Source: M3007 sp965249785
GTDB lineage: Bacteria > Bacteroidota > Bacteroidia > Chitinophagales > Saprospiraceae
DNA length: 64,000 bases
Assembly (NCBI GenBank): GCA_965249785.1
Contig: CBDFMU010000012.1
Location: 1-64,000, forward strand
Direction: 5' to 3'
Shown: positions 28,018 to 37,214 of the stretch, in pieces
How positions within the stretch are numbered: position 1 is the first letter of the stretch
How the letters are laid out: each line of letters opens with the position of its first letter
Notes under the pieces: model-generated
The model's input: the letters and a program-made list of their open reading frames with translations, nothing else
What the model was told of the DNA's origin: nothing
Database searches by the model: none
Position numbers and translations under genes: made by a program

Positions 28018-28114
28018 GGGCTTGGAAGATTTGTTACTTATTCCTGAGCACTTTGACAGCGATTATCATGCTAAATGGATCAATTAGATTTTGTATATTG
28101 TCTAATTTAGAAAA

Positions 28115-29278
28115 TTAAGATTGATACGCTTCTATTATTTCTTTATATAGTGTTATCCACCTTTGAGTCACTTTTTCGTGGCCAAATCGTTCTATGGCCG
28201 AAGCGCGGATAGCCAGTGGATTATAATGGATGGATTGCTCAAACATAGTAATCATGGCGTTGGCCAATGCAGTAACATCATCTACTTTGACCAATATACC
28301 CGTTTCAGGGGTCACAATATCCGCTGGGCCGCCGCAGTCCGTAGCAATGACTGGCAGTCCGCAGGCCATTGCTTCCGTCTGCACTACGCCGAATGTTTCC
28401 GTTTGGCTACATAGTACTAAGCAGCTTGCTTGCTGCATTTGTGTAAGCACAGCAGCGGCTGATAGCAGGCCATGAAAATGAACGTATTCAGAAATTCCCA
28501 GACTATTTTTTAGTTTTTCCAACGTATCCCGTAGATGACCAGTACCGACTATTTCCAGGCGTACATTTTTCTCCTTATTAGATTGCAGGAAAATCGCAAA
28601 CGCCCGCAAGAGCAAATCTGGTGCTTTTATCGGGATTAAGTCACCTACGTATAGAAAGGTGAAAGTTTTGGTTTTCTTAATTAAATCGGGGCTAAAAAAA
28701 TTGGTATCTACCAGATTGGGAATTACTTGAATAGTGCGTTGGGTATTTTCTTGTATCCAACTAGATAAAGCAGAACTTACCGCAGTGACAGCATCCGCCT
28801 GTTGTAAAGAAGCTTGCAACATACTAGTATGTGCGGCGGGATACTGGTGGTCTTTTAGAGTAGACATGTGTTCGCTATACACAAAAGGGACCTTCCATTG
28901 CTGCTTGATCCTACTGGCTGCAAAACCTGCTGTGTAACCATGTGCATGGATAATATCTGGCGCACCAAATTTCTGGCAATATTCTTCATAGCATCTATTG
29001 ACCAGCTTCGCATATAGTTGTTGTGACCAGGCAAAGCGTTTGGGCAATCCAATAGCTGCTATTCGCAGGGTTGGCATACCCTCATCTATGGATAAAGAAC
29101 GATCAAAAAGGCGCATTTTCCGAACCTTGTTCCAGGCATTACCAAGACCAATATCTACGTAAATCACCCCTGTTTCCTGACCAGCTTTTATTAAAGCCAG
29201 GGCTTGCTCCCGAAAGTAAATACCGAGGTCTGGTCTTTCCGGGCTGACGTACCAGGTTGGCAGGATGAGTATGCGCAT
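28115..29278 (-). CDS. Glycosyltransferase family 4 (GT-B fold)
   Basis: A 387-residue enzyme predicted to transfer a sugar from a nucleotide donor to a growing glycan. The N-terminal domain begins MRILILPTWYVSPERPDLG. The donor domain has FLYVGDLIPIKAPDLLLRAF and the ETFGVVQTEAMACGLPVIAT motif with the EX7E glutamates, then GLPVIATDCGGPADIV. No membrane segments. It is the first of a two-gene minus-strand pair with the flippase (38 bases apart). Confidence 0.9.
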   Translation of the reverse strand: MRILILPTWYVSPERPDLGIYFREQALALIKAGQETGVIYVDIGLGNAWNKVRKMRLFDRSLSIDEGMPTLRIAAIGLPKRFAWSQQLYAKLVNRCYEEYCQKFGAPDIIHAHGYTAGFAASRIKQQWKVPFVYSEHMSTLKDHQYPAAHTSMLQASLQQADAVTAVSSALSSWIQENTQRTIQVIPNLVDTNFFSPDLIKKTKTFTFLYVGDLIPIKAPDLLLRAFAIFLQSNKEKNVRLEIVGTGHLRDTLEKLKNSLGISEYVHFHGLLSAAAVLTQMQQASCLVLCSQTETFGVVQTEAMACGLPVIATDCGGPADIVTPETGILVKVDDVTALANAMITMFEQSIHYNPLAIRASAIERFGHEKVTQRWITLYKEIIEAYQS

Positions 29279-29315
29279 ACTTATGGATGCAACGTGAAAT
29301 TATTTAGTTAAAAAT

Positions 29316-30575
29316 CTACTTTTTCTGGTGTGCTGCCTGGATAGCAAACAACATAACGCCATTGAAAAGTATAGTATATAAAATGCCGGTGATGGCGTAA
29401 ACTAGGACAAAGGTTTCCATTTGCTGGTCGTACCAAATAGCGAGCATCATGCAAAATAATCGAATAAAAGTACCGGCGGAAAGTGCCAGTACGTATTCTT
29501 GTTTTTGAATAACCGTAAACGCGCTACTGGTTGGAGATGTCAGAAAAATCAACGCGCTGGGAGTGGCTAACAGGGAAGCGAGATAACCGGCATACGCCCA
29601 GTCTTTACCTAAGACGAATACAAATATTTCGGAGCCAAATAAAATCAGCGCACCATAATACACCAAAGCTACCGGCAGCCACTTTTTCCAGTAGGCAATG
29701 GGTATTTTTGGTAAAAACTGTCCTTTTCGGTGCAATTCCTGGTACAATCGAAAATTATATTGTCCAATAGAGGCAGCTACTATGGAGATCGGAGCAGTAC
29801 ATAACCGGGAAGCCATGAAATAAGCAGCTACTATATTCTCTTTAAAATAATTAGCAATAATAAGCACCAGTAATTGATCGGACAACGAACCAACAAGAGC
29901 ATTTATACTACCTAAGGTGGCATTTTTTTGATGTTTATTCCAATATATTTTTATATTATGAATAGTATCCTGTCGCCAGCATTGTACGATCTTATTTTGG
30001 TAAAAAGGCCGGATGGCCGGAATCCATACGCCTGCTAACAGTCCAATCATCAGGCCATTAGGCACTTTTAGGAGCATGAGCAGCAAACTTCCCGGAAACG
30101 ATAAGAGCGGCGTAAGTACCCTAATGGCTGTTAATTCACTATATAATTGCTTGCTCAACAAGTAATTTTGCGCCATCTGGTTCAATCCGAAACCAGCGAG
30201 ATAAACTAATAATAGCCATAAATCAGTAAAACCCAGGCGTGCGCCATAATTGGTCATTCCCAATACTATAATGCCTACCGAACTAATTAATAGATGTAAA
30301 GTCAAGCCCATGAACACTAGTCCCCGGCGTTCTTCCTCGGTGTCTGCTTGTATAAGTGATATATCGGTTTTTAACTGGGAAAATGACCATAAAAAAAGAG
30401 CGAATGACTGAAAAACGCTCCATCGTCCGATCTCCAAAGCCGGAAAAATCCTGGAAATAAGGGGAAGGCTAAGAAATAAAATTGCCTGGGCCAGCACCTG
30501 ACTTGCCAACAAGCGCCATTTTGGATGCTCGAAGTAATGTCTAATTTTGAGCCGGTCAATCAGGGAATTTCCCAA
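29316..30575 (-). CDS. Polysaccharide flippase (Wzx/MATE-like)
   Basis: A 419-residue multi-spanning membrane protein with about 12 hydrophobic segments, beginning HPKWRLLASQVLAQAILFLS then LPLISRIFPALEIGRWSVFQ, the usual start of O-antigen flippases. It should move lipid-linked oligosaccharide across the inner membrane. No ATG precedes the first membrane helix; the frame opens at TTG 30575, after a stop four codons upstream. It is a second flippase in the window (another at 46654-47994), so two glycans may be exported separately. Confidence 0.85.
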   Translation of the reverse strand: MGNSLIDRLKIRHYFEHPKWRLLASQVLAQAILFLSLPLISRIFPALEIGRWSVFQSFALFLWSFSQLKTDISLIQADTEEERRGLVFMGLTLHLLISSVGIIVLGMTNYGARLGFTDLWLLLVYLAGFGLNQMAQNYLLSKQLYSELTAIRVLTPLLSFPGSLLLMLLKVPNGLMIGLLAGVWIPAIRPFYQNKIVQCWRQDTIHNIKIYWNKHQKNATLGSINALVGSLSDQLLVLIIANYFKENIVAAYFMASRLCTAPISIVAASIGQYNFRLYQELHRKGQFLPKIPIAYWKKWLPVALVYYGALILFGSEIFVFVLGKDWAYAGYLASLLATPSALIFLTSPTSSAFTVIQKQEYVLALSAGTFIRLFCMMLAIWYDQQMETFVLVYAITGILYTILFNGVMLFAIQAAHQKK

Positions 30576-30627
30576 ATTTTTATTTTAAAATAGGGTTGTA
30601 AGGGAGGAGAAAGGAAGCAGGAGGTAG

Positions 30628-30752
30628 TATATTGTAAATTAAGTTGTTTTGAGTATATGAAGATTTGAGGATTCGATCAATTACCTGATTATCAAGTGTT
30701 TTAATCAAATACGCAAATACTCGCATCCTCAATAAATTTAATTTACAGTATA
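30628..30752. mobile_element. MITE-like long-palindrome element, copy 3
   Basis: A 125-bp element with ends TATATTGTAAATTAAG and TTAATTTACAGTATA and the same central hairpin (TTTGAGGATTCGATCAATTA, CAAATACGCAAATACTCG). GGTAG flanks the left end directly and recurs three bases past the right end, a possible imperfect duplication. It sits between divergent flippase and acyltransferase genes. Confidence 0.7.
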
Positions 30753-30836
30753 GTCGGTAGATAATCTATTGATAATTAGTATTTTGTCTGTTTACTTACA
30801 GGATGATTTTGAATAAACACATTATTTAATTCATAA

Positions 30837-31856
30837 ATGATTCATTTTTTTCGTTCCCCTCCGTTGTTTTGCCGACTTCCAACTGGTCATAAATTGGCTG
30901 CATCGGAGGTTGCCTACGCGGCATTTTGTCAAACCCATGAGGCCGAATTGCCCATTTTTTTCCAACTCTGGTGGCTCGATGCTGTTGGCCAATCAGGTAG
31001 CTGGCAAAAATACGTGATTCAGGATAGTGATGATCAGTTGATTGGTATTTGGCCGATTTTTACCAAACGACGTTACGGCTTTTATTGGCATACGCTTCCG
31101 GCTTATACACCCATCTCCGGGCCGTGGTTTGCCGAAGATAATGCGTTGAATGAACCTTTGTTAACGGCATTAATTAGTCAATTGAGCGGGAATAGCTTGT
31201 ATTGGCTTTTGCAATCCATGCGCTATATGCAGGCCGCGTGGTGGCAAAATAATGGCTTTGAAGTGGATGTTTGGCATACTTATCAGTTGCCTGCAACCAA
31301 TAATCCGACTGAACTATTCCAGAAATTTCGTTCTACCACCCGAAATGAGATCAAAAAAGCCGCCCAGTATTTGGAAGTTCGGCCAGAGACCGATGTGACA
31401 CAATTTATGCCTTTATACACGCAGCACGCGCAGGCCAGGCATATATTCGCTCCGGCAGCGGCCAGGATATTTCAAGCCATTGTTGCAGCTTCTCTGGCAC
31501 GTGGGCAAGGTCAGCTCCTGTGCGCTTATAATCAGCAGGAGCAATTGTGCGCCGGAATATTCTGTGTTTGGGACCAAAAAACTACCTATTTATTGGTTAT
31601 TTCCAGAAGTCAGTCGGTTCAACCTTTCTCTGCTACTCGCTTTTTAGTGTGGCAAGCCATACAACAATCGGCCTTAAATGGACGCGTATTTGACTTCGAA
31701 GGAGGTCTCCTGCCTTCCATCGGTGATTTTTTTGCTTCCTTCGGTGCCGCGAAAACCGCCTATCTTCGGGCCGTCCTTTATCCGAATTCCCTGGTTCGTT
31801 TTGTAGTCAGGTTAGCCAAATATGCCCGCCACCCACAAAGTCGCTTTGTCCGTTGA
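30837..31856 (+). CDS. FemAB/GNAT-like acyltransferase
   Basis: A 339-residue protein of the GNAT superfamily related to the FemAB-like Acetyltransf_6 group. Seen are the helix FRSTTRNEIKKAAQYLEVRP, the strand-loop LLCAYNQQEQLCAGIFCVWD, and FDFEGGLLPSIGDFFASFGA, the typical terminal FxFEG-S motif. Such proteins appear in exopolysaccharide clusters as N-acyl or aminoacyl transferases. The 3' end overlaps the next gene by 35 bases, suggesting an operon with the deacetylase-fold protein and the glycosyltransferase. Confidence 0.75.
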   Translation: MIHFFRSPPLFCRLPTGHKLAASEVAYAAFCQTHEAELPIFFQLWWLDAVGQSGSWQKYVIQDSDDQLIGIWPIFTKRRYGFYWHTLPAYTPISGPWFAEDNALNEPLLTALISQLSGNSLYWLLQSMRYMQAAWWQNNGFEVDVWHTYQLPATNNPTELFQKFRSTTRNEIKKAAQYLEVRPETDVTQFMPLYTQHAQARHIFAPAAARIFQAIVAASLARGQGQLLCAYNQQEQLCAGIFCVWDQKTTYLLVISRSQSVQPFSATRFLVWQAIQQSALNGRVFDFEGGLLPSIGDFFASFGAAKTAYLRAVLYPNSLVRFVVRLAKYARHPQSRFVR

Positions 31857-33228
31857 TCCGGCCCTCCGATCTTTTTTGCCCCGCATCGGATACGTCCTCG
31901 ATTTTTTGTCTAATCATCCCAATGCGCCTGCTGGAGGAGTCTGTTGGGGAATTGCCGATCATCCAGCGGCTGAGATGATCGCTATTAACTATGGCTATAC
32001 CGTCAGCAAATCTGATTTCTATATTCCAGCACAGGGCCTGATTTTCCAGTCTGCGCTGCCTGCCATCGCTTCGCTGGTCCCCAAACGCTATCATTTCAGG
32101 GAATACAGCCTCTTCTCCGTTGAAAAGTCCTTATCCCAAGGAGAGACGGATACTCCTTTTATGTTGCCGACTGCTACTGGTTCGGCTCGTTTTGCTTTTG
32201 ATTGGGTAGAGACGTTATTTTTTCACCTGAGTCGCCTGGAAGAATACCAGGCTCAGCCGCAGGATTTGGATGAATATGGGACGCTTTCGGCTGACCGACA
32301 ATTTTTGCCTTTTCATCAGCTGCATCATCAGCCAGTAGTGGATCACTTGGTCAGTGCTATTTATTGGGCAATTGGCCTTACGCCGCAGCAACAGCCAACT
32401 TCCTGGACAATTACCCATGATATTGACCACTTCTGCTTGTTTTCGCCCCGATTCAAGTTATGGCGTTATTTAGGCGGCATCGCATACCGACACCGTAGCG
32501 CGCGGGGCTGGCTACCTTTGCTCCGGCAGTATGCGGCTTGTCGCTGGCAAGGCGCGGTGGACCCTTATGCCATATTAACAGGGCTATTTGCTGAACAGAC
32601 TCAGGTAGAACGTGTTGTGTACCTCGCTGCTGTCAATGCACCGCTTCCTCCAGATCCCAGTTATACGCTGGAGGCACCCTTTATGCGAGCACTTTGGCAT
32701 CGTGCCGCTGATTTGGGATATAGTTTGGGCTTCCATCCCAGTTATCAAACCTGGCGAAATGCCAGCCTTTTTCAAACCGAACTGGATCGTTTGCAACAAT
32801 GGAGTGGACTAACGATTCGGCATACGCGGCAGCATTATTTACGGTTTGCTTTTCCAGATACGGCGGCTATTATTGAGCAAACCAGCCTGACCGAAGACTC
32901 GACGCTGGGCTATTGGGACCGGATCGGATTTCGCTGTGGCACCGGATTTTCCTATCATTTATACGACTTCGTCCATGAAAAGGCATATACGTGGCTGGAA
33001 AAGCCTTTAGTAGTGATGGATATGGGTCTTATCTACGAAACTTCTTTCAATGCTTCTGCGCTGCTTAAACTCTGGGCAGAATTCACTCGATCTAACCAAT
33101 TTGGTACTCATATTACCGTAAATTTCCATAATTCGGTCTTCTTTGAACCAGACATTCACGGATTGCCGCTCCGTCATCTTTATCGCGATCTAATCAATAA
33201 TATAGTGTCAAATACCCATAATCATTAA
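31822..33228 (+). CDS. Polysaccharide-deacetylase-fold protein (DUF7033-type)
   Basis: A 468-residue protein. The N-terminal 150 residues include LIFQSALPAIASLVPKRYHF. The ITHDIDHFCLF motif (about residue 195), GFHPSYQTW (about 310) and IRHTRQHYLRF fit the catalytic core of divergent polysaccharide deacetylases found in Bacteroidota, with the Asp/His metal residues visible. Probably deacetylates an N-acetylated sugar of the local glycan, but activity is not certain. It overlaps the upstream acyltransferase gene by 35 bases, and the glycosyltransferase follows after 13 bases. Confidence 0.75.
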   Translation: MPATHKVALSVDPALRSFLPRIGYVLDFLSNHPNAPAGGVCWGIADHPAAEMIAINYGYTVSKSDFYIPAQGLIFQSALPAIASLVPKRYHFREYSLFSVEKSLSQGETDTPFMLPTATGSARFAFDWVETLFFHLSRLEEYQAQPQDLDEYGTLSADRQFLPFHQLHHQPVVDHLVSAIYWAIGLTPQQQPTSWTITHDIDHFCLFSPRFKLWRYLGGIAYRHRSARGWLPLLRQYAACRWQGAVDPYAILTGLFAEQTQVERVVYLAAVNAPLPPDPSYTLEAPFMRALWHRAADLGYSLGFHPSYQTWRNASLFQTELDRLQQWSGLTIRHTRQHYLRFAFPDTAAIIEQTSLTEDSTLGYWDRIGFRCGTGFSYHLYDFVHEKAYTWLEKPLVVMDMGLIYETSFNASALLKLWAEFTRSNQFGTHITVNFHNSVFFEPDIHGLPLRHLYRDLINNIVSNTHNH

Positions 33229-33241
33229 TCAAAACCCCACC

Positions 33242-34392
33242 ATGCGCGGTCTATTTTATTATCGTACCCACTTCGACGATCCGCAAAACGCCGGAGTCGT
33301 AAAAAAGTGCCGTAATATTGCCAATGCTTTCCAATTACATGATTACCAAACAGATAGGGTCTTTTTTTCGCAAAAGGGCTTACTGCTAAATGAGCGCATC
33401 TGGGGACTTTGGCCAGTTAGCACGCGTAAAGGTTCGATTGGCCATATGCTGTTATTTTTTGTTTTTGCCGACCTTTTTTTGCTGCGCAAGCTCAACTTTG
33501 ACAACTACCAGTTTATCTCCATTCGGCATATGCCGACGCATCCGGGCTTTATCTTCTTTTTGCGCCGCTTAAAGCGAAAGTACCCGCAACTAAAAATTAT
33601 ACTTGACTTTCCTACCTGGCCATACGACCGTGAATTGGCCAGAGGAATGCGTGGGCGTTTCCTGTTGTGGCTGGATCGCCTTTATCGTCAGCAATTGCAA
33701 CACTATGCCGATCTGGCTCTTCACATTGGCCCAGAACCGAATATTTGGGGAATGCCAACCCTGCAAATCTCTAATGGTATCCAGCCCGAAGATTTTCCGC
33801 TAAAAATACCCGCTGCCGCTAATGGACACTCTTTGAAACTGGTTTTTGCCGGGAATATCGCCCATTGGCACGGCCTGGATCGGGTCTTGGCGGGTTTGGT
33901 AAAGTATTATGCTGGAAAAAAAGATCGCGCGGCCAAGGTGAGTTTGACCATTATTGGCCAAGGGGACGCGAGCGAGGCACTACAGCGCATGGCACAGCAG
34001 TGGGGCATGGAGACGTATGTGAGTTTTGTGGGGCCACAAAATGCCCAACAGATCGAAGCGTATTATCAAAGAGCCGACATCGCCGTGGGCAGCCTGGCAT
34101 TACATCGTATCGGACTGAGCGCGGGAACTCCGCTTAAGCACCGGGAATACTGTGCAGCTGGCCTGCCTTTTGTTTTTGCGGGTGCTGATGCTGACTTTAG
34201 GCTGGATTTTCCGTATGCTTTGCAAGTATCTGCCGATGATACGCCCCTGGATTTGGCTGCCTTGTATCATTTTTATCGGAAAATATCGAAAAACAGGATT
34301 TTCGGGGGCAAATGCAGGCTTTCGCCCGAGGCAAATTATCGTGGTCGGTCAAGGTACGCCCGATCATCGCCTATTTGCAGGACATCCAGTAA
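33242..34392 (+). CDS. Glycosyltransferase (GT4-like), frameshifted near the 3' end
   Basis: A GT-B glycosyltransferase. It has LKLVFAGNIAHWHGLDRVLAGL (phosphate-binding loop region), SLTIIGQGD, YVSFVGPQ and the acceptor segment GTPLKHREYCAAGLPFVFAG. In the main frame, sequence after LAALYHFYR (about 34277) loses family character and runs on to 34480, overlapping the converging gene. In another frame it continues ENIEKQDFRGQMQAFARGKL then SWSVKVRPIIAYLQDIQ and stops at 34390-34392, a natural ending. One added G in CGGAAAA restores it. The corrected gene ends 11 bases before the convergent neighbour. Confidence 0.82.
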
Positions 34393-34403
34393 ACCGCAAT
34401 TTT

Positions 34404-35561
34404 TCAGTCAGTCGGTTTGGTCCGCTTCAATAGGCTGGCTATCAATTTCAGGTATTGCGGCAGCACCACATCATTACTAAATTCGTTCAGTGCTTTTTGG
34501 CGACTTTGGCGGCCCATCGCCTCTTTTTCTGCGGGGGAAAGTTGCATAAAACGCAGCATTGCCGCCGAAAGCGCTTCGGCATCCTCGGCGGGGACGATGT
34601 AGCCATTGCTGCCTTCATCTACCGTCTCGCGGCAGCCCACACTATCGGTCGTGATAATTGGCTTGCCCATCGCCATGCCTTCCAGCAGCGCGCGCGGCAT
34701 CCCTTCGCGATAAGAAGGCAGCACCACCACATCGGAATTGGCGATGAAAGGGCGTACATCGTCGCTATGCCCAAAGTGTTCGATAGATGCGTCGCGTATC
34801 CAGCCATCCAGCTCATCGTGGGAGATGGAAGTTGGGTTGGTATCGTCGGTTTTGCCTAAAATCTGGAAGCGCGCTTGTGGTACCACCGCTTTGGTAAGCT
34901 GCGCTGCCCGGACGAAATACCGAATCCCTTTGTCCGCTAAAAGCCGTCCGATGAATAAGAATACCGGACCGGCAGGAGCATTTTTGCCGCTGGGTGAAAA
35001 GTAGTTCGTATCTACGCCAATACCTTTGATTACCAACGTTTTACTTGGTGGCACGACTCTGTTATACAGAAAAGCTGCCCAGTCATCGTGGTTCAGAAAC
35101 ACCACTTTGTGTACAAACCGAAATGCCAGTTGATAGAGAAAAAATATTAGCCGACGCAGCAAAGCTGGAGCAGTGGCCGTGTAGCCCAAGCCTTCCACGG
35201 TAGCTATAACGGGCGTACCAGTCAGGCGAGCTGCCATGCCCCCGAAAATATTCGGTTTTATGGTGTACAGCATCACCAGATCAGGTTTTTCCTGCCGCAA
35301 CAAACGGCACAATTCAATCAAGGTATGCCAGTTGCTGGGCAGGGAAAGGCTTTTGCGCGAAAGGCGATGAAGCGGAATGAAGCGTACGCCGGGCAAGGCG
35401 ATTAAAAAACGCTCATAACCGTCAGCAGGAGCTGCACAGATCAAATTACAGCCTTCGGCAGTTAATTGTTCCAATAAGGAACCGCGAAAATTCCAAATGT
35501 TCCAGGCGCAATTGGCAATTATCAGGATATTCCTTCCTTTTTCGGTAGCCACAGGCTTCAT
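34404..35561 (-). CDS. Glycosyltransferase family 4
   Basis: A GT4 enzyme of about 385 residues. It begins ILIIANCAWNIWNFRGSLLE, with PDLVMLYTIKPNIFGGMAAR and TPVIATVEGLGYTA in the acceptor half, and FLFIGRLLADKGIRYFVRAA and SYREGMPRALLEGMAMGKPI in the donor half. This resembles PglA/CapM-type transferases that add the second sugar to a lipid-linked glycan. The frame is open to 35645, but those 28 codons contain the terminator of the upstream gene, so ATG 35561 is chosen. It is the last gene of the long minus-strand locus. Confidence 0.9.
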   Translation of the reverse strand: MKPVATEKGRNILIIANCAWNIWNFRGSLLEQLTAEGCNLICAAPADGYERFLIALPGVRFIPLHRLSRKSLSLPSNWHTLIELCRLLRQEKPDLVMLYTIKPNIFGGMAARLTGTPVIATVEGLGYTATAPALLRRLIFFLYQLAFRFVHKVVFLNHDDWAAFLYNRVVPPSKTLVIKGIGVDTNYFSPSGKNAPAGPVFLFIGRLLADKGIRYFVRAAQLTKAVVPQARFQILGKTDDTNPTSISHDELDGWIRDASIEHFGHSDDVRPFIANSDVVVLPSYREGMPRALLEGMAMGKPIITTDSVGCRETVDEGSNGYIVPAEDAEALSAAMLRFMQLSPAEKEAMGRQSRQKALNEFSNDVVLPQYLKLIASLLKRTKPTD

Positions 35562-35571
35562 TTCAGTATAA

Positions 35572-35615
35572 ATAAAAAACTCCGACTGGGTGCGTCCATC
35601 GTCCCAATCGGAGTT
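35572..35615 (-). terminator. Terminator after the DUF433 gene
   Basis: On the minus strand AACTCCGATTGGG and CCCAGTCGGAGTT form a 13-bp stem with one G-U pair, followed by TTTTTT. It stands between the DUF433 gene and the final glycosyltransferase. Confidence 0.75.
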
Positions 35616-35652
35616 CTTTTCTGACACTTCCTGGTGTATATTCACTAAGTAA

Positions 35653-35937
35653 TCAAGCGGCTACCGACAAGCGGTTCGTCCCTGGCTGAATGCGCGATTC
35701 TGAGTTGCCCAACAGAGCGGCGATTTGATCCACCGAATAAGATGGAGGGCCAGCCAATGCGTGTACTTCCAAGGCCTGATCATAAGTGACCGACGGAAAT
35801 TCGGCCAAGAACTCATTGACGCTGAGGCCAATACGCAGGTAATCAAAAAAGGTTTCGATACGAATACGGGTGCCGGAAAATACCGGAGCACCGTCTTGAA
35901 CGTCGGGGTACACGGAGATTGCTGACCAAAAACTCAT
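35653..35937 (-). CDS. DUF433 antitoxin-like protein
   Basis: A 94-residue protein. SVYPDVQDGAPVFSGTRIRI then FDYLRIGLSVNEFLAEFPSV and TYDQALEV match DUF433, a small winged-helix family often paired with a DUF5615 PIN-like toxin. No such partner is found here, so it is an orphan. An additional C-terminal tail (DQIAALLGNSES) is present. It has its own strong terminator, and appears to be an insertion within the polysaccharide locus. Confidence 0.8.
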   Translation of the reverse strand: MSFWSAISVYPDVQDGAPVFSGTRIRIETFFDYLRIGLSVNEFLAEFPSVTYDQALEVHALAGPPSYSVDQIAALLGNSESRIQPGTNRLSVAA

Positions 35938-36085
35938 CCGGAGCTGCTGTTTTAATTATTGTCAATTTTCAGGACCGGGACTATACAACTGAGACGTGTG
36001 TGGATTAAAAAATGCTAATTTACGGGGCTAATGTAGGGAGACTTTAGAAGCTGCAAAATATTGCCGGGAAAAACTTTCAAAATTC

Positions 36086-37165
36086 TCACAGGTACTCTGC
36101 GCCAAAGTGCTGGTTTACCAACGCTGTGACCTGCTTTATTTCCTGTTCTTTGTCTTTCGGATAGATCAGCAAGGCATCGCCTTCATCTACAACAATGTAG
36201 TTACTCAAATCTTTGAGCACTACTAATTTACCTGCCGGGGTGCGTATCAAGCAATTATCTACATCCAGTGCCAGGATGCGGTCGCCTTGCAACACATTAT
36301 TATACTCATCTTTTGGACATTCGCTATGCAGGCTTCCCCATGTACCGAGATCAGACCATCCAAACTCCGCCGGGATGGTGTACACATTAAATGCCTTTTC
36401 CATGATGGCAAAATCCACGGAAATATTCGGCGTAGTCGGGTAGTTTTCTCGAATGAAAGCCTCTTCTTCCGAAGTGTTATACAGCCCGGTTCCTTTTTCC
36501 AGAATGTTGAAAATATCCGGGCTGAGTTGCTCGTAAGCCGATAATATAGAGCGTACACTCCAGATAAAAATGCCGGCGTTCCACAAATATTCGCCAGAAT
36601 CAAGAAACTGGAGCGCCGTTTCGAGGTTGGGTTTTTCCGTAAAACGGAGCACTTTACGCACGTCTTCGGTGATTTCGTCCCCAAAGTGAATGTAGCCGTA
36701 GCCAGTATCGGGGCGCGAAGGCTGAATGCCCAACGTAACCAGCGCGTCGTGTTCGGTGGCAAAATCCAGGGCTTGACTCACCTTTTCCAGGAAAATATTT
36801 TCTTTCAGTACCACATGGTCAGAGGGCGCGATAATGAAATTGGCTTCTGGATCGAGGGCGGCCAATTTGAAAGCTGTATAGGCTACGCAGGGACCAGTAT
36901 TGTTGCGGGAAGGCTCGCAGATGATCTGATTATCAGTCAATTCTGGTATTTGCTCCCGGATCAGGTCGCGATAAGCTGCATTAGTGACCACGAAAATATG
37001 CTCCGTCGGACAAATCGGCAGAAATCGCTCGAAGGTAAGGCGTAGCAAACTCTTGCCCACGCCCAACATATCCAGAAATTGTTTGGGACGTGCCTCGCGG
37101 CTGCCCGGCCAGAAACGACTACCGACGCCACCAGCCATAATAGCTACATACGTGTGAGGATTCAA
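36086..37165 (-). CDS. manC: Mannose-1-phosphate guanylyltransferase
   Basis: Forms GDP-mannose from mannose-1-phosphate and GTP. The nucleotide-binding signature AIMAGGVGSRFWPGSREARP, with KQFLDM, is at residues 8-33. FIIAPSDHVV and the FTEKPNLETALQFL and GEYLWNAGIFIW segments are typical. The 359-residue length is that of the short form without an isomerase domain. The frame starts at TTG 37165; no ATG is available before the signature except by running into leader sequence. Together with gmd and fcl in this locus it completes GDP-L-fucose synthesis. Confidence 0.93.
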   Translation of the reverse strand: MNPHTYVAIMAGGVGSRFWPGSREARPKQFLDMLGVGKSLLRLTFERFLPICPTEHIFVVTNAAYRDLIREQIPELTDNQIICEPSRNNTGPCVAYTAFKLAALDPEANFIIAPSDHVVLKENIFLEKVSQALDFATEHDALVTLGIQPSRPDTGYGYIHFGDEITEDVRKVLRFTEKPNLETALQFLDSGEYLWNAGIFIWSVRSILSAYEQLSPDIFNILEKGTGLYNTSEEEAFIRENYPTTPNISVDFAIMEKAFNVYTIPAEFGWSDLGTWGSLHSECPKDEYNNVLQGDRILALDVDNCLIRTPAGKLVVLKDLSNYIVVDEGDALLIYPKDKEQEIKQVTALVNQHFGAEYL

Positions 37166-37214
37166 AATAACAAATGATAAATGATGAGCACTAAATGCTA
37201 GTAGAGCACTTGGT

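Noticed and set aside
35653..35937. DUF433 with a hidden PIN-like toxin partner
   Set aside because: The flanking DNA on both sides holds a terminator and manC, with no reading frame for a DUF5615 protein.
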